Positions 54,559 to 63,747 of a DNA stretch of 64,000 nucleotides are shown piece after piece; within the stretch, counting starts at the first letter, position 1; every line of letters begins with the position of its first letter. The translations under genes were made by a program, and so were the position numbers. Origin of the DNA: Phocaeicola_A sp036804505 (GTDB taxonomy: Bacteria > Bacteroidota > Bacteroidia > Bacteroidales > Bacteroidaceae). The notes beneath the pieces were generated by a model that was given only the letters and a program-made list of their open reading frames with translations, was not told the origin of the DNA and ran no database searches. The stretch covers positions 1 through 64,000 of the forward strand of contig DAIRSI010000013.1 in assembly GCA_036804505.1 (NCBI GenBank). Direction: 5' to 3'.

Positions 54559-55583
54559 AAAAGAAACAATATTGGTTTATATTTCTAGTGGCATACCTAT
54601 TTATCATAAATACTACGTACGCCCAATTTCCCGGTCAACGCAAAATCGTGATACGTACACTTCCTATGGATTCGATTAGTATGAGTGATCCGTTTGTCAT
54701 TGCAGATCCAGTCACCAGAATGTATTATATGACTGGAACAGGTGGGATGATGTGGAAAAGTCCTGATCTGAAAATGTGGACAGGGCCATATAAAGTAGTT
54801 GATATAGAAACAAATACATGGATGGGAGACCATCCCATGATATGGGCTGCTGAGATATATTTCTATAAAGGTAAATATTATTATTTTGCTACATTTACAA
54901 ATTCCAAAACAATTATTGAAAAGATACCCAATCGGTGTGACATTCAGCGCAGAGCATCACATATTCTGGTTTCTGATCATGTAGAAGGACCTTATAAGCT
55001 GATGAACAATAATTTGTATCTTCCTGCCGATCAGTCCACACTCGACGCAACATTTTGGGTAGAGAACGGAATTCCTTATATGGTTTATTGCCATGAATGG
55101 ATGCAGATTACTGACGGAAATATGGATATGATACGCCTATCCGATGATATGACAGCCGCAGCCGGAGAACATAAAGTATTGTTCAAGGCATCTGAAGCTT
55201 ACTGGGCACGGGAAATGAATTCAATAGGAGAGGTAACCTTCGGAATGAAGCTAGGAGGCTATGTTACAGATGGCCCATTCCTGTTTCGCACACAAACAGG
55301 AAAATTGGGTATGCTTTGGTCCAGCTGGGGTTCTACCCGCTATTCCCAAGGCGTAGCCTATTCCGCATCGGGTAAGATAACTGGCCCGTGGATTCAAGAA
55401 CATGATGCTCTGGTTCCCAATAATTCAGGTCATGGAATGCTTTTCAGAACATTTGATGGTAAATTGCTTATGAGCCTTCATCATCAAAGTTTCAGAGAAG
55501 CAAATGCTCCTCGTCGCCCATTTTTGCTGGAAGTGGATGACTCCGGAGATAAGTTGATGATTAGAGGAAGATTTAATCCATAA
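54555..55583 (+). CDS. GH43-family glycoside hydrolase, second copy
   Basis: A 342-residue secreted propeller enzyme (signal peptide ends TYAQ). It has SMSDPFVIAD with the base Asp near residue 42, LDATFWVENGIPYMVY near 170, and NSGHGMLF near 305. At the general-acid position it reads VTDGPFLF, with Asp where Glu is usual, like its paralogue at 42469-43623. It shows the same block order but lacks about 40 N-terminal residues of that copy. It is probably an arabinofuranosidase or xylosidase-type activity acting after the esterase. Confidence 0.9.
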   Translation: MKKKQYWFIFLVAYLFIINTTYAQFPGQRKIVIRTLPMDSISMSDPFVIADPVTRMYYMTGTGGMMWKSPDLKMWTGPYKVVDIETNTWMGDHPMIWAAEIYFYKGKYYYFATFTNSKTIIEKIPNRCDIQRRASHILVSDHVEGPYKLMNNNLYLPADQSTLDATFWVENGIPYMVYCHEWMQITDGNMDMIRLSDDMTAAAGEHKVLFKASEAYWAREMNSIGEVTFGMKLGGYVTDGPFLFRTQTGKLGMLWSSWGSTRYSQGVAYSASGKITGPWIQEHDALVPNNSGHGMLFRTFDGKLLMSLHHQSFREANAPRRPFLLEVDDSGDKLMIRGRFNP

Positions 55584-55595
55584 AATTTAAATGAT

Positions 55596-56831
55596 ATGAA
55601 ATTAAAAAAAATTCTCATTTTAGGAGTCGTCATTCTGTTTATACAAACGGCAATGGCAACCAAACCACTCAAAGATTACAGTTTTGTTCGCGGAGCATGT
55701 TATACGGCTGGAGGAATGGGGGTAAAACAAGACGTGCTTGAACGCAATCTCGGATACGCGCAGAGGTTGCAACTGAACAGTACCCGAATATGGCTGGGCT
55801 ATCAGTTTTACGACAGGAATCCTAAGGCTTTTATAGATAACCTTCGTAACTATGTAAAGACTGCCTATAAGTTTGGAATTACAACAATGCCTATTCTTTT
55901 CAATGGGAACATGGTCGATCCAGCCATTCTTGAAGATAGTTTTAACTCGAAAGGCGAAGCTTATGTAAAGGCAATAGTAGATGCTTTAAAGGATGAACCT
56001 GGTCTGTTGATCTGGGATGTAATGAACGAACCATTGTGCAACGATTACATAGGCGATGCACCAAATGCAGATGAAAAAGCAGCTAGAGAGGCCAAAATCT
56101 GGAAATTTGTACGCCATTATTGTGAGTATGTAAAAAAAATTGATGGGAAAAATGCCATTACAGTAGGAGTTACTTATCCCAGCAGATTGGAAAATGTAGC
56201 TGACGTTGTGGATGTCCTTTCTTTTCATGATTACCTGGAAACTCACCAAAGAGTAGAAGAATCATATGCGACTGCTCAGAAATTCGCCGATAAATATAAC
56301 AAACCTCTTATCAATAGTGAAATGGTATGTATAGGCAGAGCCAATCCGGCTGATATGGCCTTGGAAATCTGTCGTGAACACAAAGCTGGCTTTTATGTAT
56401 TTGAACTGATGTGTGGAGGTTATTGGGGGGATGTTCACGGATTGGTCTATCCTGATGGAACTGTTCGGGATCCTTCCATCATTGCCGCTCTGATGGGATT
56501 TTATCGCAATAGAGATATTAATACACGTATCTTGCCTAATCCTAATAAGGAGGGCTATGCTTATCGTGCTTTAAAAATGATAGAAGATTCCATGAAACAG
56601 GAAACAAAAGTTTTCCGTAACAAACGCAACTCTACAGATGATATGCTGGAAGCAGCTGAATATTGCGCCAATCTTCTGGAGGCCAGTGAAATGGTGCCCA
56701 TGTGCGATCCTCCTACGGCAAGAATAAAGGCTTGGCGAGCACAAAAAGAAAGTGAAAGAGATGTTCAGGCTATCCGTAAATTTACTTATGAATTGGGACA
56801 GACATTAAAAGAAAAATGTCAGATATATTAA
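55596..56831 (+). CDS. Clan GH-A glycoside hydrolase (GH5/GH2-barrel-like)
   Basis: A 411-residue secreted TIM-barrel protein (signal peptide about 1-21, ending AMA). The acid/base Glu lies in IWDVMNEPLCND near residue 143, the nucleophile candidate in PLINSEMVCIG near 245, and VLSFHDYLE lies near 210, the usual clan GH-A arrangement. A helical C-terminal tail (about 320-411) has no clear match. I cannot place it in a specific family. It ends the SusC/D operon 12 bp after GH43 and probably cuts the backbone or side chain that CE1/GH43 expose. Confidence 0.8.
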   Translation: MKLKKILILGVVILFIQTAMATKPLKDYSFVRGACYTAGGMGVKQDVLERNLGYAQRLQLNSTRIWLGYQFYDRNPKAFIDNLRNYVKTAYKFGITTMPILFNGNMVDPAILEDSFNSKGEAYVKAIVDALKDEPGLLIWDVMNEPLCNDYIGDAPNADEKAAREAKIWKFVRHYCEYVKKIDGKNAITVGVTYPSRLENVADVVDVLSFHDYLETHQRVEESYATAQKFADKYNKPLINSEMVCIGRANPADMALEICREHKAGFYVFELMCGGYWGDVHGLVYPDGTVRDPSIIAALMGFYRNRDINTRILPNPNKEGYAYRALKMIEDSMKQETKVFRNKRNSTDDMLEAAEYCANLLEASEMVPMCDPPTARIKAWRAQKESERDVQAIRKFTYELGQTLKEKCQIY

Positions 56832-56941
56832 TGCTAATCGAATATACTATAAATCCATATAAGATATAGGGTATATTTGATGCGTATATAGTATAGATTT
56901 TTTAGGGGTGAGAAGATTTCAGGCTGACTGCATTTGAAGAA

Positions 56942-56976
56942 AAAGAGAGCACCAATGAATCATTGATGCTCTCTTT
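56942..56976. terminator. Bidirectional terminator between the PUL and the glycine cleavage operon
   Basis: A 16-bp stem with one mismatch (56942-56957 with 56961-56976), flanked by A- and T-rich sequence. It lies between the converging GH-A gene and lpdA. The rest of this 167-bp gap shows nothing else. Confidence 0.8.
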
Positions 56977-56998
56977 TATTATTAATTGTGCTTTGCGC

Positions 56999-58345
56999 TT
57001 ATTCCTGGAATCCTCTGGCTGCTTCTTGAACTACTTCACCCAAAGTGGGATGAGCATGAATCATATTCTGCAAATCATCTACTGTTGCATTTAGATTCAT
57101 CAGTGCTGTGATTTCTTGAATAAGATCGGCAGAGTGGGGGCCAAACATGTGGCAACCCAAAATTTTTCCATCTTCTGCTGCAATGATTTTACACATTCCA
57201 TCAGTTTCATTCATACTTAAGGCTTTGCCATTGGCTCGGAACATGGCTTTCTTTGCTTTGTAAGAAAGACCTTGTGCCTTGCATTGTTCTTCAGTAAGGC
57301 CAACCATAGATGCTTCGGGAACTGTGAACACAGCTGCAGGGACAATATCCAAGCGAATTTTATCCGTTTTGCCAAGAATATGATTGATGACGCGGCGTCC
57401 TTGAAAGGATGCTGCATGTGCCAGCAAGCATTTTCCGTTGATATCTCCGATGGCATATATGCCCGGAACATTCGTCTGCAAATTCTCATCTGTAATTATG
57501 CCTTTGGGAGTGAACTCGATACCTGCATCTGCCAGATTAAGCGAATCCAAATTCGGAGTTCTTCCCACAGCCAGCAATACAGTATCGGCCGCTTCTTCAG
57601 CTGGTGAACCTTTCAGATCATAGTGGACTGACAGCTTACCGTAAGCTTCAGTAACGCCAGTTACCGCAGCCTGATTCACTATATTAATGCCTTTAGCCTT
57701 AAGTGATGCTTTAAGTCGTTTGCTTATATCTGAATCGAAGTTAGGCAGTACTTCCTTAAAGAATTCGAGTACTGTGACCTCACAGCCGAAACTGTTGAAG
57801 ATGGAAGCAAATTCCAATCCAATGACACCACCGCCAATCACGCAAAGACGCTTTGGCAAATGGTCAATATCGAGTATCTCTGTTGAAGTCAGCACACCCG
57901 GCAAATGCAGTCCTTCACACGGCAAATATTTCGTTACCGAACCTGTCGCTATGATGACATTCTTCGCTGAGTATGTTTCCTCACCAACTTTCACGGTTTG
58001 TGCATCAACAAGAATCGCCTTTCCCTGAACATAAGTAATGAGCTTGTTCTTGAGCAGAAATTCAACTCCACCCACCAATGTATTCACTACATCATTTTTA
58101 CGCTGCATCACGGTGTTCCAGTCGAGTTTATATTCGGCCGGGCATCCGTATGTTGCCCCTTCCTTAATCAGGGAATAAACTTCAGCATTTCGGCAAAGGG
58201 CCTTAGTAGGAATACAACCTTCATTCAGGCAGGTTCCACCAGGCTTGCGATCCTCAATGATAATCGTCTTCAATCCTTTTTGAGCAGCTAGCACGGCGGT
58301 TTCGTAACCACCCGGACCTGCTCCAATAATGATTAAGTCATCCAT
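56999..58345 (-). CDS. lpdA: Dihydrolipoyl dehydrogenase (L-protein)
   Basis: A 448-residue FAD flavoprotein: N-terminal GAGPGGYE, redox disulfide Cys39/Cys44 in GGTCLNEGCIPTK, NAD motif GGGVIGLEFA, and the C-terminal His-Glu pair in HAHPTLGEVV. It reoxidises the lipoyl arm of GcvH using NAD+. It is last in the glycine cleavage operon, 6 bp after gcvPB, which suggests a dedicated L-protein. Confidence 0.95.
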   Translation of the reverse strand: MDDLIIIGAGPGGYETAVLAAQKGLKTIIIEDRKPGGTCLNEGCIPTKALCRNAEVYSLIKEGATYGCPAEYKLDWNTVMQRKNDVVNTLVGGVEFLLKNKLITYVQGKAILVDAQTVKVGEETYSAKNVIIATGSVTKYLPCEGLHLPGVLTSTEILDIDHLPKRLCVIGGGVIGLEFASIFNSFGCEVTVLEFFKEVLPNFDSDISKRLKASLKAKGINIVNQAAVTGVTEAYGKLSVHYDLKGSPAEEAADTVLLAVGRTPNLDSLNLADAGIEFTPKGIITDENLQTNVPGIYAIGDINGKCLLAHAASFQGRRVINHILGKTDKIRLDIVPAAVFTVPEASMVGLTEEQCKAQGLSYKAKKAMFRANGKALSMNETDGMCKIIAAEDGKILGCHMFGPHSADLIQEITALMNLNATVDDLQNMIHAHPTLGEVVQEAARGFQE

Positions 58346-58351
58346 ATATTG

Positions 58352-59830
58352 TCAGGCTTTGAAGTTATCGTCGGCCAACATGTCTGTATAGGTCAGGACC
58401 GGTTTGCGCGCAGCCGTTGTCTCGTCCAGACGACGGACCGGCGTATTGTGCGGTGCCGTCTTCACCATATCAGGATTTTCTGTGGCCTCCTTAGCTATCT
58501 TGCGCATGATGGCGATAAAATCATCCAGCGTATCCTTGCTTTCCGTTTCAGTAGGCTCTATCATAATTGCCTGATGGAACAGGAGAGGGAAGTAGATGGT
58601 CGGCGCATGGAAACCATAGTCGAGCAAACGTTTGGCAACATCCAGAGTTGTCACTCCGGTTGATTTATCCTTCAATCCGTCATATACAAATTCATGTTTG
58701 CATACACCACCAATAGGCAGTTCGAAACAATCCTTCAGACTTTCCTTGATGTAGTTGGCATTCAGCGTAGCCATCGGACCCACTTTCTTTATATTCTCCT
58801 TTCCCAAAGTTAGGATATAGGTATAGGCGCGGACCATAACGGCAAAGTTACCGATGAATCCGGAGATGGAGCCTAAAGAATCTTTATCGAAGTCAATAAA
58901 GAATTTGCCTTCTGCATTCTTGCGTACGTGTGGATTAGGCAAATAGTTTTCCAATCCCTTGCGTACTCCCACAGGGCCGGATCCCGGACCACCACCTCCG
59001 TGAGGTGTGGAAAAAGTCTTGTGAAGATTGATGTGCATGATGTCGAATCCCATATCACCTGGACGGCATTTGCCAAGCATCGGATTCAGATTGGCTCCAT
59101 CGTAATACAGAAGTCCTCCGCATGCGTGAACCAATTTGGCTATTTCCATAATATCCTTTTCAAAGATACCCAAAGTGTTCGGATTGGTCATCATGATTCC
59201 GGCAATGGTATCATCCAACAGAGGTTTCAAGTCCTCTACATCAATGGTACCTTGTGCATTGGATTTCACCTCTACCACCTGCAATCCGCACACGGCTGCA
59301 CTGGCAGGGTTCGTGCCGTGAGCACTATCCGGAACAATCACTTTCGTACGTTTGTCATCTCCACGCATCATGTGATACTGACGCATCACCATCAGTCCGG
59401 TGAGTTCTCCGTGGGCTCCTGCAAAAGGATTGATAGTGAATTCAGACAGACCTGTAAGTTCCGCCAACAATCCATTCAGGTTGTAATATAATTCGAGGGC
59501 ACCTTGTGCACTTTCGGCAGGCTGCAAAGGATGCAGTCCAGTGAAACCATTCAAGGCACACATTTCTTCGTTTATTTTCGGATTGTACTTCATAGTACAA
59601 CTTCCCAGCGGATAAAAACCTGTATCCAAACCGAAGTTCTTATTGGACAGATTTGTATAATGGCGGACTACATCGAATTCGCCGACTTCGGGCAATCCTA
59701 AAGCTGCCTTACGTGTGGCACAAGAGGGAATGCTATCGAGCGAATACTCTTTGTGAGCGTTTCGTGGCAGGCTATATCCCTGTCTGCCTTCTTTTGATAA
59801 TTCAAATATCAGTTTATCATATTGTCTCAT
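58352..59830 (-). CDS. gcvPB: Glycine dehydrogenase (decarboxylating) subunit 2
   Basis: A 492-residue catalytic half of P-protein. PLP lysine Lys271 lies in NLHKTFSTPHGGGG, with CGLLYYDGANLNPML-type PLP contacts just before it (around 238-252). It decarboxylates glycine and passes the aminomethyl group to GcvH. The subunit is separate from gcvPA, which overlaps it by 4 bp (ATGA). Confidence 0.95.
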   Translation of the reverse strand: MRQYDKLIFELSKEGRQGYSLPRNAHKEYSLDSIPSCATRKAALGLPEVGEFDVVRHYTNLSNKNFGLDTGFYPLGSCTMKYNPKINEEMCALNGFTGLHPLQPAESAQGALELYYNLNGLLAELTGLSEFTINPFAGAHGELTGLMVMRQYHMMRGDDKRTKVIVPDSAHGTNPASAAVCGLQVVEVKSNAQGTIDVEDLKPLLDDTIAGIMMTNPNTLGIFEKDIMEIAKLVHACGGLLYYDGANLNPMLGKCRPGDMGFDIMHINLHKTFSTPHGGGGPGSGPVGVRKGLENYLPNPHVRKNAEGKFFIDFDKDSLGSISGFIGNFAVMVRAYTYILTLGKENIKKVGPMATLNANYIKESLKDCFELPIGGVCKHEFVYDGLKDKSTGVTTLDVAKRLLDYGFHAPTIYFPLLFHQAIMIEPTETESKDTLDDFIAIMRKIAKEATENPDMVKTAPHNTPVRRLDETTAARKPVLTYTDMLADDNFKA

Positions 59831-61152
59831 AGCATACTCTTTATCACGTTCAACAATTTTTCAATTTCTTCTTGAGTGCGGCTTTCGGTCACGCAGAACA
59901 GAAGTTCGCCCGGACGAAGTTCGATGCCTCCGAAGATATTGTTTTCGAGCAGAGTCTTCTGTAGTTTTTCTACACAAAGATCTGTCTTTACAAGGAATTC
60001 CTTCAGGAATGGCTGGTTATAGACAAGAGAGAAATGACCTGTCTTGCACAATTCGTCACATACATAGTGTGAATTGGAATAACTCAATTCATTCACTTCC
60101 TTCATGCCTTTCGGTCCCATGAGCGACAGGTAGATAGTGACATATAATGCCATGAGCGACTGGTTACTGCAGATATTTGAATTGGCTTTTTCGCGGCGGA
60201 TATGCTGCTCGCGAGCCTGAAGTGTCAACACATAAGCGCGTTTGCCGTCTATGTCGTGGGTTGCACCAACAATACGTCCCGGTAACTTGCGTTCCAATTC
60301 CTTTTTGCTACCCATGAAGCCTACGTATGGGCCACCGTAACTCAAAGGAATACCCAGAGGCTGACCGTCTCCGCAAACCACATCGGCATCCCACTCACCT
60401 GGAGTCTTTAGAACAGCCAGTGAGGATGGATCTGTGTACATCACAAAAATGGCCTTCTGAGCGTGAATGCTTTCGGCAAATCCCGTGAAGTCTTCTATGA
60501 TACCATATACATTAGGCTGCGAAACAATAACTCCGGCAACATCACCTGCTGCCAGAAAAGCATCCATAGCAGCTTTGTCCGTTACGCCGTCTTTTTCGGG
60601 AATCTCTACCAGATTCACTCCATGGAATTTTGCATAGGTAGCTATCACTCTGCGAACATGAACGGGGAGGGTAGCGGCAAAAAGCACTTTATTCTTTTTC
60701 TTGGCTGCAGCCACACACATCATCATGGATTCGGCACAAGCCGTAGGACCGTCATACATGGAAGCATTGCAGCAAGGCATTCCGGTCAGTTCGGACATCA
60801 TGCTCTGGAATTCGAAAATATATTGCAGTGTTCCTTGCGATATCTCTGCCTGATACGGAGTGTATGCAGTGAGGAACTCGGAACGACTGATAATCTGACT
60901 GATTACGGAAGGTGAATAGTGATCGTATGCACCGGCGCCTGCAAAGACGGAACAAACTTTGTTCTTCTGGCTCAGTCCGCCGATGAACTGACGAATCTCC
61001 ACCTCACTCATTTCCGAAGGGATGTCATAATCCCTTTTCAGAATGACTTGTTCCGGAATATCCTGATAAAGATCGTCAATAGTCTTAACACCGGAGACTT
61101 TCAGCATTTCGCGGATATCGTCTTCGGTGTGTGGTATATATTTGTTACTCAT
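59827..61152 (-). CDS. gcvPA: Glycine dehydrogenase (decarboxylating) subunit 1
   Basis: A 441-residue partner subunit, equal to the N-terminal half of a fused GcvP. It has YIPHTEDDIREMLKVSG at the start, AGAGAYDHY near 75 and SYGGPYVGFMG near 270. It has no PLP lysine of its own and forms the alpha2beta2 enzyme with GcvPB. It lies 15 bp after gcvH. Confidence 0.95.
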   Translation of the reverse strand: MSNKYIPHTEDDIREMLKVSGVKTIDDLYQDIPEQVILKRDYDIPSEMSEVEIRQFIGGLSQKNKVCSVFAGAGAYDHYSPSVISQIISRSEFLTAYTPYQAEISQGTLQYIFEFQSMMSELTGMPCCNASMYDGPTACAESMMMCVAAAKKKNKVLFAATLPVHVRRVIATYAKFHGVNLVEIPEKDGVTDKAAMDAFLAAGDVAGVIVSQPNVYGIIEDFTGFAESIHAQKAIFVMYTDPSSLAVLKTPGEWDADVVCGDGQPLGIPLSYGGPYVGFMGSKKELERKLPGRIVGATHDIDGKRAYVLTLQAREQHIRREKANSNICSNQSLMALYVTIYLSLMGPKGMKEVNELSYSNSHYVCDELCKTGHFSLVYNQPFLKEFLVKTDLCVEKLQKTLLENNIFGGIELRPGELLFCVTESRTQEEIEKLLNVIKSML

Positions 61153-61167
61153 AAATTTTCTTCGGTT

Positions 61168-61545
61168 TTATTCGCAAGCTTTTTCGTAAGCTGCTGCATC
61201 CATCAACTCGTCAAGTTCAGCCTTATCGCTCAATTCAACCTTGATAATCCAGTTTCCGAAAGCGTCTTCGTTTACCAGTTCAGGATTGTCATTTAAAGCT
61301 TCGTTCACCTCAACAACCTTGCCCGAAACGGGAGAAATCAAATCACTGGCTGCCTTTACACTTTCTACAGCTCCGAATTCTTCATCTTTGACTACTTCAT
61401 CATCTACATCCGGCATATCCACGTAAACGATGTTTCCCAGCTGCTGCTGTGCATAGTCTGTGATTCCAACAAAAGCGACGTTGCCTTCCACTTTCACAAA
61501 TTCGTGTGAGTCTGAATAATACAGACCTTCTATAATCTTGCTCAT
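61168..61545 (-). CDS. gcvH: Glycine cleavage system H protein
   Basis: A 125-residue lipoyl carrier. The lipoylated lysine is Lys64 in VESVKAASDL, within the standard beta-barrel fold. It carries the aminomethyl group between P, T and L proteins and is the expected substrate of the LplA ligase encoded at the start of this operon. Confidence 0.96.
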   Translation of the reverse strand: MSKIIEGLYYSDSHEFVKVEGNVAFVGITDYAQQQLGNIVYVDMPDVDDEVVKDEEFGAVESVKAASDLISPVSGKVVEVNEALNDNPELVNEDAFGNWIIKVELSDKAELDELMDAAAYEKACE

Positions 61546-61568
61546 ATTATTTATGTATTAAATTGTTG

Positions 61569-62660
61569 TTATTTTTTGTAATTCTTTTCGTAGAAACGTT
61601 TTTTCACTACCGTACCGTCAAACAATTTCTTGCGAATGCGGATTTGTACGGGAGTCCCTAGTTTTGCATATTTGCTGTCGATGAGTGCCATGCAAACACT
61701 GCGATCATTACTGATGGTGTGATAACCGGTTGTCACCGTACCGATGACGGCTCCGTCGGCTTCCACTTCGTAACCGTTGCGTGGAATGGCACGGTCTGTC
61801 AATTCAATACCTACAACTTTCTTGGAGATACCTTCCATCTTTTGGCGAAGTATCATGTCTCTTCCGATAAATTCAGGTTTTTCGGTCTTCACAAACATGC
61901 CAAGTCCGGCTTCAATAGGAGTGATGTCGGCACTCAATTCGTGTCCGTAGAGCGGCAGTGCCACTTCAAAACGAAGAGTATCACGACAACCTAGTCCGCA
62001 AGGTGTTACCTCGCCGCTGCCTACCAATACATCCCATGCCTTGTTCACGAATTCATGAGATCCGTAGAGTTCAAAACCGTCCTCGCCGGTGTAGCCTGTG
62101 CGGCTCACGAGAACTTTTTCTCCCTGATATTCCGTTTCCTTGAATGTGTAGAACTCAAGGTCGGCAATTTTCAGTCCCATCAGTTTTTCTATGAGAGTTT
62201 CTGCTTCAGGTCCCTGAACTGCAACTTCACCATATTCTTCACTTTGGTTTTCAAGCTTGATGTTGAATCCTGCTACATGCTGCTGCATCCAGTCATAGTC
62301 TTTATCAATATTGGCAGCATTGATTACAAGAAAGAATTCATTGATATTTTTCTTGTAAACTAACAGATCATCTACTGTTCCGCCATTAGGATACAGCATC
62401 ATTCCATAAAATATCTTACCGTCGGGAGCTCCGGTCACATCATTCGTAAAAATGTGATTTACGTACTTTTCGGCTTCTTCTCCGCTCACCAGAACTTCGC
62501 CCATGTGGCTAACATCGAAGATTCCGCAATGATGGCGTACAGCCTGATGCTCGTCTACAATGGAAGTGTATTCAATGGGCATGATGAATCCGCCGAACGG
62601 GCTCATCTTGGCACCTAGTGCAATGTGTTTGTCGTACAGACAAGTCTTTTTATCGTCCAT
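61569..62660 (-). CDS. gcvT: Aminomethyltransferase (T-protein)
   Basis: A 363-residue tetrahydrofolate-dependent enzyme. It has GIFDVSHMGEVLVSG near residue 40, SRTGYTGEDGFELY near 190, and the C-terminal IRKKLFDGTVVKKRFY barrel. It transfers the methylene unit from GcvH to THF and releases ammonia. It starts one base after the lplA stop, so the two are tightly coupled. Confidence 0.96.
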   Translation of the reverse strand: MDDKKTCLYDKHIALGAKMSPFGGFIMPIEYTSIVDEHQAVRHHCGIFDVSHMGEVLVSGEEAEKYVNHIFTNDVTGAPDGKIFYGMMLYPNGGTVDDLLVYKKNINEFFLVINAANIDKDYDWMQQHVAGFNIKLENQSEEYGEVAVQGPEAETLIEKLMGLKIADLEFYTFKETEYQGEKVLVSRTGYTGEDGFELYGSHEFVNKAWDVLVGSGEVTPCGLGCRDTLRFEVALPLYGHELSADITPIEAGLGMFVKTEKPEFIGRDMILRQKMEGISKKVVGIELTDRAIPRNGYEVEADGAVIGTVTTGYHTISNDRSVCMALIDSKYAKLGTPVQIRIRKKLFDGTVVKKRFYEKNYKK

Positions 62661-62661
62661 A

Positions 62662-63651
62662 TTAATTAGAGGTTTTAAATAATAAGTCTATAAATTGTTG
62701 ATTACTTAAATTCATAATATGGTTTTCGATGTTCACATCCGATAGAGCAGCCTCTACGGCCTCGGGGGTAAACTGCACATTTCTGAGATGCGACAATACT
62801 CCCTGGTCAAGGTCACCCACCAGAAAATAATCACCCAGCATATTGATGGATCTTATAATATTATTCTTCAGTTCAATCCGGATATCAAATTCTCCCACAT
62901 CATTTATCTTCTTTTTTCGGGAGAGTGTGTAGTGGGGATTGTTTCCATAGATAAATTCATCTGTCAGATATTCGGCTTCGATAGCTTCTATTTTCTTTAC
63001 GTCTTCTTCGGTCAACACAAGCCGTTCGTCTCCACAAAGATTGTTGCGCACGTAACGCTTGAAGTCTTCTATGTCCAGATTAACATATTCAGAAAGGTTG
63101 GTTACACGTTGTCTTACACTCTGAACACCCTTGCTCACCAGCTTTTCATCCGATGGAGTAATGGCCCTCACGAGGTGCTCCATGTTTGTATCGAACAACA
63201 TGGTCCCATGTACGATACTTTTTCCGGGAACATGATAAAAGGCGTTTCCGCTGACTTTCTTACCGTTTATTGTGATGTCATTACGTCCGCTTGCTTCTGC
63301 CTTGATGCCCAGATCCTGCAGAACATGTGCAACCATACGTAGATATTTGTCGAAAGTGAAGCGTACGGCAGTATCATGAGTAATGTATGCGAACATTATA
63401 TTACTCATATCGGCAAAAACGCATCCTCCACCGCTCTTGCGGCGATAAGTCTGTATCCCATGTTCATGACAATAATCCAGATTCACCTCATTTTCAATCA
63501 ACTGATTTCTTCCGAAAATAACGGTCGGATTCACTTGCCACATGAAGAAACATTCCGGTTCATCGAAATTTCGAGCTACATATTCTTCTGTCGCCAAATA
63601 GAACGGGAGGCGGCGAACCGGCATTTCGGGCAAGTCAACATACTTCATCAT
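62662..63651 (-). CDS. lplA: Lipoate-protein ligase A
   Basis: A 329-residue ligase with the lipoyl-binding loop RRKSGGGCVF near residue 75, lysine motif KKVSGNAFYH near 135, and the C-terminal accessory domain that is absent from short LplA forms. It activates lipoate with ATP and attaches it to GcvH (Lys64). It is first gene of the glycine cleavage operon, which ties lipoate supply to glycine breakdown. Confidence 0.93.
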   Translation of the reverse strand: MMKYVDLPEMPVRRLPFYLATEEYVARNFDEPECFFMWQVNPTVIFGRNQLIENEVNLDYCHEHGIQTYRRKSGGGCVFADMSNIMFAYITHDTAVRFTFDKYLRMVAHVLQDLGIKAEASGRNDITINGKKVSGNAFYHVPGKSIVHGTMLFDTNMEHLVRAITPSDEKLVSKGVQSVRQRVTNLSEYVNLDIEDFKRYVRNNLCGDERLVLTEEDVKKIEAIEAEYLTDEFIYGNNPHYTLSRKKKINDVGEFDIRIELKNNIIRSINMLGDYFLVGDLDQGVLSHLRNVQFTPEAVEAALSDVNIENHIMNLSNQQFIDLLFKTSN

Positions 63652-63682
63652 AATAAGTAATTATAGGTATTGAATTATGTTT

Positions 63683-63690
63683 CAAAGATA
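63683..63690 (-). promoter_or_regulatory. -7 promoter box for the glycine cleavage operon
   Basis: CAAAGATA on the plus strand reads TATCTTTG on the minus strand, a perfect TAnnTTTG, about 32 bp before the lplA start. No well-spaced TTTG and no glycine-riboswitch-like fold is visible in this 96-bp gap. Confidence 0.55.
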
Positions 63691-63747
63691 GGGAAAGTTT
63701 TTCATGCGATAAAGAAACAACGAGTAATTTTACATAAAAAATACAAT

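Noticed and set aside
63652..63747. Glycine riboswitch before the glycine cleavage operon
   Set aside because: The gap is only 96 bp, A/T-rich, and shows no paired aptamer arms; only a promoter box is visible.
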